DNA of 60,000 nucleotides from Polytrichum commune (taxonomy: Eukaryota; Streptophyta; Polytrichopsida; Polytrichales; Polytrichaceae). Made by a program: the position numbers and the translations under genes. The stretch is from positions 36,736,440-36,796,439 of the forward strand of contig OX485807.1 of assembly GCA_950295325.1 (NCBI GenBank). Direction: 5' to 3'. Positions 50,987-60,000 of this stretch are shown in pieces (the first letter of the stretch is position 1; each line of letters begins with the position of its first letter). The notes below the pieces were generated by a model, which was not told the origin of the DNA, searched no databases, and saw only the letters and a list, made by a program, of their open reading frames with translations.

Positions 50987-51520
50987 AGTCCCAGGTAACG
51001 TGTTTAGACTTTCACATATGAAAACAGTGAAAACACAAGAAAATGAAGCAAGGTTTGCAGATAAATGAAGAAACCCCAAATTCTAAACCTAAGCAAATTG
51101 CTGACGAAGCATGTGTCATATACACAATTCATAAGTAGATTGTTGCCCGGCGAAATGAGAATTATGAATCCAGCTGCAAAGAGATAAAATACTCACGCGT
51201 GAAACGATCCAATCTCAGGTTACAGTGTACATGGGGAACTCAACATTGGCAATCCACCATTGAGATCCCATTGATTAGATAGTCCCAGGTAAGCTGTTTA
51301 GACTTTCACTAAATGAAAACACTGGAAAAAATAAATTGCACTAAGATTTGCAGATAGAAAAAGAAACCCAAAACCCCTCAACTCCAAACCCCAAATCTCA
51401 AAAGCATAACAAGCAAATTCCTGGCGAAGCACATTTCAACATACACAACTCAAAAGCAGCGAGTTGCTCGACGATATCAGAATTATGAATCCAGCTGCAA
51501 ACAGATGAAATACTCACACT
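50987..51520. repeat. Tandem duplication of about 220-240 bp containing splice-like sites
   Basis: Copy 1 (50987-51200) and copy 2 (51281-51520) share TAGTCCCAGGTAA, GTTTAGACTTTCAC, CAGATA...GAAACCC, GCGAAGCA, and AGAATTATGAATCCAGCTGC near the end. Read on the minus strand both copies carry a GTGAGTAT donor-like word and a TTTGCAGCTGGATTC acceptor-like word, so the repeat may be a duplicated intron-exon unit of the minus-strand gene at 51.6-52.1 kb. Confidence 0.75.
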
Positions 51521-51667
51521 CAAGCGGAAGTCTGCAATCTCAGGTCACCATTGTACTTAAAAATCTCAACATTTGACACAAATTTCAAGCTACGAATGCA
51601 CAACAAAATTTCTCAATAGCAAAATTCAATCTACGAAGTTTCGGAATGAAGAAAAACTCAGCGTACC

Positions 51668-52090
51668 GCTGAAGACGGCGAGGATTTGAAAGCTCCAGTG
51701 GATTTTGAAGTGATTTTTGGAACTTTTCAAGGCCATTACTAACAATGTTGGTCAACCAATGGGTTGCATTACCCAACACAGGCGCCAGAAATGAGTAATG
51801 CTTCATTTGCACACCTTTCAGAGGCTCAAGTGTTCCTGCTTCCAACATTGCTCTTACTAATGGAGTTGTTCGGAGACATTTTCCCAATTCATCACAGCCT
51901 GGTTTCGGAAACTTCTCTTTCTCCTTCTCATATTTTTCCTCAACCCTGGCATTGATCCTTTTCAATACTTTGCGCTTGGCGGTGGCTTTATTCTCCTTCT
52001 ATTTGTTCGCCAAGTTCTCTCTCCTTGCTTTCTTTGCATCCTCGCCGCGCTTCCATGCCTTCTTTGCAGATATGGTACCCTCATTGAAAT
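51668..52090 (-). pseudogene. Unidentified lysine-rich coding segment with one in-frame stop
   Basis: The minus strand reads a basic, charged stretch, with AKKAWKRGEDAKKARRENLA followed by one TAG codon (about 52006), then KRINARVEEKYEKEKEKFPK, PGCDELGKCLRTTPLVRAML and EAGTLEPLKG, ending at a good donor (CGGTACGC, about 51667). The composition and the downstream splice-like repeats suggest a real gene piece rather than a chance frame. I do not recognise the family. The stop means either a pseudogene or a wrong exon boundary. It lies head to head with the PPR gene. Confidence 0.4.
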
Positions 52091-52269
52091 GGGGAAAATC
52101 ACAATGTATAGTTGCAATTCCGAAACCTTAATTTGTCAGCCTAACAACTTAAGACAGTCCATTGATGCCAATTGAAGCTAATGATAAACGAAAATACAGG
52201 ATGAAGCAGATAGGGTTCACTCAGTACGTTGCGGGCAGGCTCGGGCAGCATAAAGATTCCCACAAATAT

Positions 52270-52940
52270 TCCCCTGTCCTTGGTTCCCTTTCTCCCCCGA
52301 TGGACGATGCAAGCGTTTTAGGGCAGAGGTCTTGGGTTTTGGTTTGTGCTAAGTTTTGCCCTTCGTGGACCGAGTTCTTTTGTAATCGGTACTTACCCAC
52401 TTTTTGGGTTGTGTGAGATGGGTTGTCAATGATACCGAAAACCTTGAACGGGTCTGGATATTTACACTTGTGGCGACTGATGACGTGTGGAGTTTGAAGC
52501 CCTCCTCTTCTTCGATGGATGATTTGAGGGAGTCCAGGATTGATTAGGGGATGGGGGTTGGCTCATGGATTGTTTAGGGTTTAGGGTTTGAGGATTGGGG
52601 CTCAGTTGCTTCTTTCGTGCACCAACTTCTCTGTAATAGCTACCCAATTTTTAGGTTGTGAGAGATGGGTTTGTGAAAGACACCAAAAATGCAGCCCTTG
52701 AACCGTTCTGGATGTGCAAACTTTTTGCGAAGCATGTTGTGTGGAGTATGAAGCCCTCCTCTTCTCCGATGGATAATGCAAGGGTTTAGGGTTTAAGGAT
52801 TGGAGTAAGTTGCTCAACTTCTGTGTACCGACTTCTTTGTAACAGGTGCCCAATTTCTGGGTTGTGTGAGATGGACTGTAAAAGAGATAAAGAATGCTGA
52901 CCTTGAACAGGTCTGGATGTTCAAACTCCTCTGTCTGTCT
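52270..52940. repeat. Three imperfect tandem repeats of about 200-250 bp upstream of the PPR gene
   Basis: Each unit holds a CTCC-type phrase plus GATGGAT or GATGGAC (about 52297, 52510 and 52765), a phrase like CTTTGTAAC...GGTTGTGTGAGATGG (about 52378, 52628 and 52838), and CTTGAACGGGTCTGGAT or CTTGAACAGGTCTGGAT (about 52445, 52698 and 52902). The array ends some 50 bp before the PPR start codon, so it probably forms promoter and leader. Confidence 0.75.
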
Positions 52941-52995
52941 GGGTGAAAATTGATGAGGAAAGCAGTTGCAGGGGAGCTAGTCGCGTGCCGAAATC

Positions 52996-55900
52996 ATGCG
53001 GCGGAGAGGGTTCCAGTGCCTTAGGCAAGCACCCGAATGGCTCAAGGTCTCATGGAGCTTCGATAACAATGTGATGAAAGAGTCGGCCGCGGGGCGGCTG
53101 CCGAAAATTGCACATTCACATTCATGTGCTATTATTAAAGAGAGCAATTCTCAGGTTTTCAAGAGTGAATTCCACTGCGGTAGAGGTAATGTGAATCTAA
53201 GGTTTAGTGCAGGAATCTGGGCAAAATGGGTTCATAGCTGTGCGGGGGTAAGGTCTTTCGCTTCTGCAAGTGCAGCTGAATCACCCAGCGATAAAAACCA
53301 CGACGAAATCGTGGATCGCTTCGAGAAGCTCCTCCAGAAATGGAGCTCAAACACGCCATTGCTTCTCAAAGAATTGCAGGTAAATTTTCTTCTTGGTACT
53401 GTGCTTCGCCCTCATTTCTTATTTAAAGCATCAGAATTTGGTGGTCAGGTGGCGGTTGGGTTCAGATGCAATGCCTATATAGGGTCCAATGGAGGTGGAA
53501 TATGTCTTGGGTAATCCGGATAATTGAAATATGATTCCATTAGGGACGCACCTTGTCAACTGCATCTTGGTAGATGGAAGAAGGCTTTGTGTCCGAAGAT
53601 AATAGGCAACAATGAGTTTATGTCGACCAATGAGAGCGTAATGCCACTTGACTATGCTCGATTGCATTCATGCATGTACTCATGGACCTTGATTCTTTAA
53701 GAAGATTCTTGAAGCTAGAATACAAAGAGAGCGTCCTTACACATGATGCTTAAGAATCCTATGTTGGGTCGTCTTGTTGGGATTCACGCATATGTAGAAC
53801 GCACGTGTTTGTGCTTGTGCCTCTATTGTCCTCCAAATTTTGTTGTACTTCTGTCATGACACATACATTTCCTTGTGGGCTTTTTATAGGTCCAGTTGAC
53901 CCCTGCCATAGTGTGCCGGGTGCTGAAAGTAATACCGAGATCAGACGCTGCACGTAAGTTTTTCAATTGGGCAAAGACACAGAACGGCTTTGAGCACAAC
54001 GTGTACACGTATACGTCCATGATCGATTTCTGTGGAAAGAAGAAGAATTTACAAGGGATGGAACAAGTGCTGGTTGAAATGCGGGAAGAGGGTTGCAAAA
54101 CTAGTATCGTCACTTTCTCTTCTCTCATGCACTGGTATAGGCAGGCGAAGAATTTGGCTGGTGTCCGAAGGGTGTGGGAAGAAATGCTGAACGAGGGTTT
54201 TGAACCTAATGAATATACATACACTACATACATTGACGCACTTGCAAAGGGTGGATGTCACCAAGAAGCTATGGAGGCCTTCAATGAGATGCAACTTCGT
54301 GGTTGCCGACCCAACATTTTTACGTATACGGTTCTCATCCACACTCTCGTGGAAGCCGGGAAGCTTGAAGGCGCCCGTGAACTTTTTGACAAATTAGCTG
54401 ACCTTCAACTTAGACCGAATTCCGTCACCTACACCGTCCTTGTCCGGGCTCACGAAAAGGAAGGGGAGTTGGAGAAGGCGATCTATTTTTACAAGAAGAT
54501 GTTGGAATCGGGGTTGACACCTTCCCTTCCGTTGCGAATGTGTCTATCGAAAGCATTGATAGCAGAGGGTAGGGTGCGTGAGGCCGAAGAACTCACCCAT
54601 ACTACAAGAAACGAAATTTTAGAGAACGACAAACGAAACCCTTCAAAAGAAGAGGCTCCTCAGGGCGGTCTACCAAGGCCTGAAAAACTTGCCGAGTTGT
54701 TGCGGGATTGGGGGCCGGAAACAGAGAAAGCTCTTAAAAGAGTCCGTCTGAAACTCAGGAAACCCTACCTCATGAATGTGTTGACACTTCTTGGTGCTGA
54801 CCCTGATCCAGCATGGCGATTCTATCAATGGTTGAAAAGGCAAGAAGGATTTACACCCACAAAGCATATGTCCACCAAAGTATTAGACATTATTGGAAAT
54901 GCGGGGAACACTCAACTGCAGAAAGAGATTTTGGAGAAAGCAGAGACAGCGAATGAGGCAAATACAGTTTCATTCAACACTCTTATCAAGAGTTATTGTG
55001 GGACTCGACACACGGATGCTGCTCTGCAGGTGGGACCTTGTTACTTTTCATCTCCCTCTTACACTTTTATGGATCTTATTCTCATGATCACTGATGTAAA
55101 ATTCCTCTACCATCGTACACGAGCAAGGGCCACTTGATATCTCTTAACTTCAGGAGAGGGTTGTATTAGAGTTACCCTTAAACTTGATGGGACTTTTCGT
55201 CAGGATTTGGTTCCCTATGACTTTTCATTGGTTGTTTTGAATACAGTGTCAAGAATTTCTTTACACTTAGTGGTGCATACTTGGAGGTAGTGTTTAAATT
55301 TTGAAGAAGACCAACTATTTCTGTATGTTGAGGACCAAACTCATTTTAGCACCTCTTGGCATGCCAAATTGAGTTTGACCTCACTAAGCTGATATAGATT
55401 GTTCTTCATTTAAACTTCCTCCACACTACCTCCAAGCATGATCGACAAATTTACCAAACATGGAAGGTATATTGTGCAAACCAACCAAAAGCCGTGTTGA
55501 GTTAGAGGATAGCTCTACTACTTGTACCAGTTTTTCCTCAAATGAAGACTTGTTTTGTGGAAGTGGGAAGCTTCTGATTGAGTTCCTCAATGTAACTGTG
55601 TGCCAGGTGTTTGAACACATGAAAGAACGGGGCTTTGAGCCAAATGCTCATACATATACCATGCTCATAGACCTGTTGTCAAGAACCCGCAACCATGCCC
55701 ATGCCATGGAGATGTATGGACAAATGAAGAAAGCCAATTGCAAACCAACTATTCACACATTCACAGTAATCATACACAGCTTGGCAAGGTCCAACAAAGT
55801 GAATGCTGCCAATACCTTGTTTGAGAAACTGTCAACTATGGGTATGCCACCAAGTACAGTGACCTACACAATCATGTTGCATGCATTCCTCAAAACAGGA

Positions 55901-56137
55901 GAGTTGGAAAAAGCCTTACAATTGTATGAGAAGATGCAATCGGATGGGCTCACTCCCTCAAGAGCCACTATTCGAGTTTTGACAAGGGGTCTACATTTTG
56001 CGGGTAGGCATGATGAGGCAGATGCATTGTCAAACACTGAACCCCTTTTTGAAGATCCCGTGTCAAGTGGTTCTCCAAAAAGGACTGCAAAGGCGAAGAA
56101 GGATGTCCAGTCTCTTCTTTCGAAATATTTTATGTAG
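52996..56137 (+). CDS. P-class pentatricopeptide repeat protein (3 exons)
   Basis: Sequence-specific RNA-binding protein, expected in mitochondria or plastids. Exons 52996-53379, 53890-55029 and 55607-56137, GT-AG introns, all phase 0, 684 aa. The N terminus (MRRRGFQCLRQAPEWLKVSW) is basic and free of acidic residues for its first 13, fitting a transit peptide. A first block of about six 35-residue motifs starts near residue 165, for example EYTYTTYIDALAKGGCHQEA. A charged spacer of about 100 residues rich in Lys, Arg and Glu follows (about 365-460). A second block of about five motifs follows, four of them in exon 3, for example AHTYTMLIDLLSRTRNHAHA. There is no E, DYW or SMR domain, so editing is not predicted. 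The first in-frame ATG of the ORF was chosen. Intron 2 carries a family 1 MITE. Confidence 0.9.
55165..55518 (+). mobile_element. Foldback MITE, family 1, copy E (PPR intron 2)
   Basis: Begins ATTAGAGTTACCCTTAAACT and ends GTTGAGTTAGAGGATAGCTC. It shares TTTTCATTGGTTGTTTTG, GGAGGTAGTGT and the palindromic core around GGCATGCC with copies A-D in the Mg-channel gene. It is wholly inside intron 2 (55030-55606). Confidence 0.85.
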
Positions 56138-57950
56138 CAATTGGAACTCTGCTGATTGTCATTGCAACAACGATCGACTTATTTGGAAGCTTTCCACAAG
56201 TAAATTCTGCACTGGTGTGCTTGATGTAATCCAGGAAAAGTTAATCCAGGTATATTATTGACCAATGCACCTGGGCAAAAGGGTTGGGATATTCTATTGG
56301 TGAGAAACTACACAGTATTTGCTACAGAAACACGCAATTAGTAACCATGGATAAGGTGATGAATGGAACCTTGTTTGTGAGTAGACTGTTTGCATTATTG
56401 GGCTTCAGCACCGAAAGGTAGAAAAAATGCACCTTAGACCTAAGACTGGTAAGAAATATATGACCTCATCTTTTCATTTACTCAAAAATTGTTCTTTGTA
56501 GGGACTCTTTGGTTGGTTGTTGCAAGGCACTCTATGGTCTCCAGATTGCTTGCCTTGCATATCTTTTGGTTACTTTTCTTTGTGAGCATTATCGTTCTTG
56601 TCAGGTTCTTACAGTGAGTTTTAAATTAGAGTTTTTTGCAAATAGAGTTATTTGTCCCTTGACCTTATGCAACCATTTCATTAAAGCTTGAAACTGTCTT
56701 ATTAAAGATGTTTTAGACAAGCTTTCTGCTCATGTTGTTATATCTCTCTACTTTATGACTAAGTGTGTGTTTTCGTTTTTCCAGGAAATTAAGTACTGAG
56801 CTTTCTGTAACAAATTCTCAACAAGTTGAAGGCCATACTAAACAGGTCTTGAAATGGAGCAGAGAGTGGAAACCTCGCTTATTCAATTCTAGTGGTTTTG
56901 CAATTTGATTCCATAGCACCCGAATTTATCTGTACCAGGGGTAGTGGTTGCGATACTTCATTGCTAGCAAGCTCAATCGAGAGTATTAAAGGGCTATCAG
57001 TGTGGGCGAAGGGTGTGCATGTAACAGACTTGTCATGATAGAGTTGAGGAAATCTAAGATTGGGTGATGCTGGAATTGAATGGTATTCTTGCTTGCTACC
57101 TTGGTTTCTTTATATTAGCATCCTATAAGATGATCTTTTCTAAACTGAACCTCCAATGCTTGTTTTCTTTGTCTGCTTTGATTTCCAGAGCTACCACTGA
57201 TGTCCCTAATACAACTTAGGGATGTTGACAATTGGAGATTGGGGTTTGGGAGGGTGATAGTTCAGAAGCATTCAGTTTCGAGATTTTTGTTCTTGCCAAA
57301 CGCCATCTTGGGCTGCTATTAGGGGAATTTGGTAAAGGTGAATCCTCTAAATGAACTGGGACCTAGTCTAGGTGGATGGAAGCAAGTTCCAAATCTTACT
57401 TAGTGGAAAAGGTCCCATGGCTAGGGAGTGCAAGAGTCAGATTGAAATATGAAGGGGGTGCTTTGCTCACAGAATATAATCCAGTGTGCGTTCGCATAAA
57501 ATCAGTCTCACATTCTGTTCTGTTGGAGTTTATGTGCATTCAGTCAGTGTAGGGCTGTGAAATTTGTTTTGATGCAAAATTTAGCATGGGACTGAAATAC
57601 AGTCTTGGGCCTTTTCACCAGAAGCTCCCAACGAGTGCACCCTAAGGTCTTGATGCTTTCACAGATTTTCCCATTGCAAGTCTTGATTGGAAATCTCAAA
57701 AGTGTCCATAACATTATTCTGCTAATGAGCTGTCTTCATTTGCCCTAACTTCAGATTCACTCTCAAGCAGTGGGATTTTGGCATGCAAAGTCTTTATTCT
57801 TGAATCTATTGTTGTGCCCATGAACACATCTCATTAATTGAGTAATGTTATGTCAATTATAGTTATATCTTGATAATAAGGAGCTAGAACATGAGCATGA
57901 GTAAGGGGCCTATATATTTGTGGATTTTGGTATCTATATTTAGACCTACC
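56138..57950. other. Sequence downstream of the PPR gene
   Basis: Expected to begin with the PPR 3' untranslated region. No further coding frame is supported. A segment near 57885 (CATGAGCATGAGTAAGGGGC) resembles 39657 (CATGAGCATGAGCAAGGGCC), so a short repeat occurs at both places. Confidence 0.45.
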
Positions 57951-57954
57951 TTGT

Positions 57955-58740
57955 TGGGAATAATGCTTTGTTGGGATGCATGCCTTACATTTTTTAGCCC
58001 AAAGGGGGTGTAAAGATGAAATTTAATGTTGGGAGGGAAGGCAAAATGGTGTGGGGGGTACTGGCCATGGCATTTATCCTTCCCTCCCAACACCGGAAAT
58101 TTCCTCCAACATTGTTTTATCGGAATGTGGGCCCCACCTTTTGGAGCCCAAGGGGGAGTGTGGAGGTGAAATTTGGTATTGGGAGGAAAGGAAAAATGGC
58201 ATGGTTGGTATGGCCCATGGCATTTTTCCTTCTCTCAAAACACCTCCAACATTCTTATATTGGGATGTGGGCCTTATTTTTTTTCAGCCCAATGGTGAGT
58301 GTGAAGGTGAAATTTGGTGTTGGGAGGGAAGTAAAAAAGACACTGCTAGTACCAGCCATGCCATTTTTTCTTCCCTCTTGACAGTGGAAATTTCCTCCAA
58401 GATTGTTTTGTTGGGATGTGGGCCTTATCTTCTTGAACCCAAGGGGAGTGTGAAGGTGAAACTTAGTGTTGGGAAGGAAGACAAAAAGGCCCAGCCGGTA
58501 CCAGCCATGGCAATTTGTCTCCCATTCCAACGTGGGAATTATCTCCAACAGTGCCAACATTGTTTTGTTGGGATATTGGCCTAACCTTTTTGGTCCCAAG
58601 GGAAGGTTTTAAGGGGAGATTTGGTGTTCGGATGGAAGGTCTATTGGCATGGCTATTGGTAGTCATGCCATCTTTCCTTCATTCCAACATTGGAAATTTC
58701 ATGTAGCATTACTAGCATTGTTTTGTTGAGAAATTTGTAT
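57955..58740. repeat. Degenerate tandem repeat, unit 140-158 bp, about five units
   Basis: Recurring landmarks are GTGGGCC or TTGGCC (about 58126, 58266, 58418, 58576), followed by AGCCCAA or ACCCAAGGG, then GTGAAGGTGAAA and TTGGGAGGGAAG, then GCCATGGCA and CCTTCCC, then GGAAATTTCCTCCAA and TTGTTTTGTTGGGAT. Spacing between landmarks is 140, 152 and 158 bp. Long open frames cross the array on both strands but follow from repetition, not from a known protein. Confidence 0.85.
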
Positions 58741-60000
58741 TTGACTATTGATCTCTTTGTTTGGTGAAACAAACTTTATAAAAAATTTCATTGTGATTAA
58801 AATTATCAAATTATATTTACAATGTGCAAAAAATTGTATAAACACACAAAATGAACCTTTAACCTTATAGGCACATACATGAATCTCATTTCTAATTTGA
58901 AATTTTTTTTTGATATAAAATTGTATGTGTGAATCATGCACACATAGTATATGGTTTTAGTGGCAAGGGCCATTTGGGTCATTGGCTAGTAATTGGAGAG
59001 GTTTGGTATCAATTGATGATGTGAATTGTGAATAAGAAATAGCAATAAATGTTGAATCAATATTAAAATCCGTTTCATACTTAAGCTTAATGAGAATCCT
59101 CAATTAAAAATTGATTATAATAAATGCTACTATTAAACACAACCTACTATTGCATGAATGAGGTTGTAAAACTAATCATTGATTCCACAATCATGAGGGA
59201 TTGCACTTACTTGGGTGGGTTGTTAAAAGGTTTGACCCAATAAAAACAAGTCTGTGAGTTGTCACATGTCAACTATGATATATCTTAAATGTGTTTATTT
59301 GCAAGACCTTCATGTTGTCAACCCCTAGATGCTCTGATTTACCCCATAAATATACAAGAAATACATCTATCAAATACCCCTACCATACATTTTTTTCTTG
59401 TAGCATCTTATGTTCTTATAACTTGTATTATGAAATTTTAATACATAGTAATATGTAGATTTGTTTTGGTGTGAAATCAATAAGAAGCATTGTATAATCA
59501 TAATTATGTTGAAATTTTGATAAAGGTACTTTAGCTCATTTGAAATTCAATGCAAAAATGCCTTAGAAGTTGGAAATTAATTTGCGTGTACCACAAGGAA
59601 TCATTTTGTCATTGCAAAATTGATTTTTTTCCCCTTGCAACCATGGTATTAAATTATCTCCCATAATAGTTTGGGGTTTGCAAGTGAAAAAGGTTGACCT
59701 ATGCATGTATAGTTTAGTTGACACATGTCGCAATATGCTTGCTCAATATTATAAGGTCTTAAGGTGTAATTCATCATCAAAATGGAAAAGGATCATACAA
59801 CTTTGGGATAATGGAAGTGTATGTCGTTATTATGTGAGATAATTTGTTTTTAGATACATTCACATATCCTAGTACACCTCTTGTTTTAGCTAGTCCAATA
59901 TAGTATGTGACCTCATATTTCAAGTAGTAGATGTAAACCCAATTTTATAGGCTATTTGTATGTGAACACAACTTCTTCACATAACACATTATTCATTTTC
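58741..60000. other. AT-rich spacer to the window edge
   Basis: No open frame of note and no recognised element. Homopolymer runs and weak AT-rich palindromes only. Confidence 0.5.

Noticed and set aside
53823-54342. 136-aa and 97-aa minus-strand frames over the PPR gene
   Set aside because: They are antisense shadows of repetitive PPR coding sequence.
58016-58599. Long frames of 114-177 aa on both strands
   Set aside because: They arise from the tandem repeat lacking stops in some frames and match no protein family.

Overview
The window reads as AT-rich nuclear DNA of a land plant. It has many-exon genes with GT-AG introns, an Arabidopsis-type telomere tract, a CACTA (En/Spm) transposon, many foldback MITEs, a P-class PPR gene and a MULE/SWIM transposase relic of a kind I associate with mosses, ferns and lycophytes. 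A seedless plant is my best guess, but the lineage cannot be fixed from this sequence alone.

Layout. (1) 82-8781: a decayed 8.7 kb CACTA element with both termini recognisable. A broken TNP2/DUF4218 transposase runs leftwards and a broken second transposon ORF runs rightwards, divergently, from a GC-richer core (about 4560-5760). (2) 9730-16270, minus strand: a 12-exon gene rebuilt exon by exon, the plant homologue of RMC1/Mic1 (784 aa), a subunit of the MON1-CCZ1 Rab7 exchange factor. (3) 17,000-22,000: repeat-rich spacer. (4) 22698-32518, plus strand: an 18-exon gene for a 609-aa CorA/MRS2-type magnesium channel. It has an organelle-type leader, a GMN motif and two membrane spans, and after these an EF-hand-like pair that standard plant MRS2 proteins lack. 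Its introns are packed with foldback MITEs. (5) 32.5-50.6 kb: spacer with a MULE/SWIM transposase pseudogene (41.3-43.6 kb), MITEs and dispersed repeats. (6) 50.6-52.1 kb: a foldback MITE, a local tandem duplication carrying splice-like sites, and an unrecognised minus-strand exon. (7) 52.27-56.14 kb: a 3-exon P-class PPR gene (684 aa) preceded by about three tandem repeats and carrying in intron 2 the same MITE family seen in the Mg-channel gene. (8) 57.95-58.74 kb: a degenerate 140-158 bp tandem repeat.

The three intact genes act in different systems (endosomal Rab7 activation, organellar Mg2+ transport, organellar RNA processing) and there is no sign of co-regulation. The most interesting items are the CorA/MRS2-EF-hand fusion and one palindromic MITE family that sits only in introns of the two genes predicted to be organelle-targeted. 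All exon joins were worked out by hand from reading frame, splice sites and remembered family sequences. They need transcript support.
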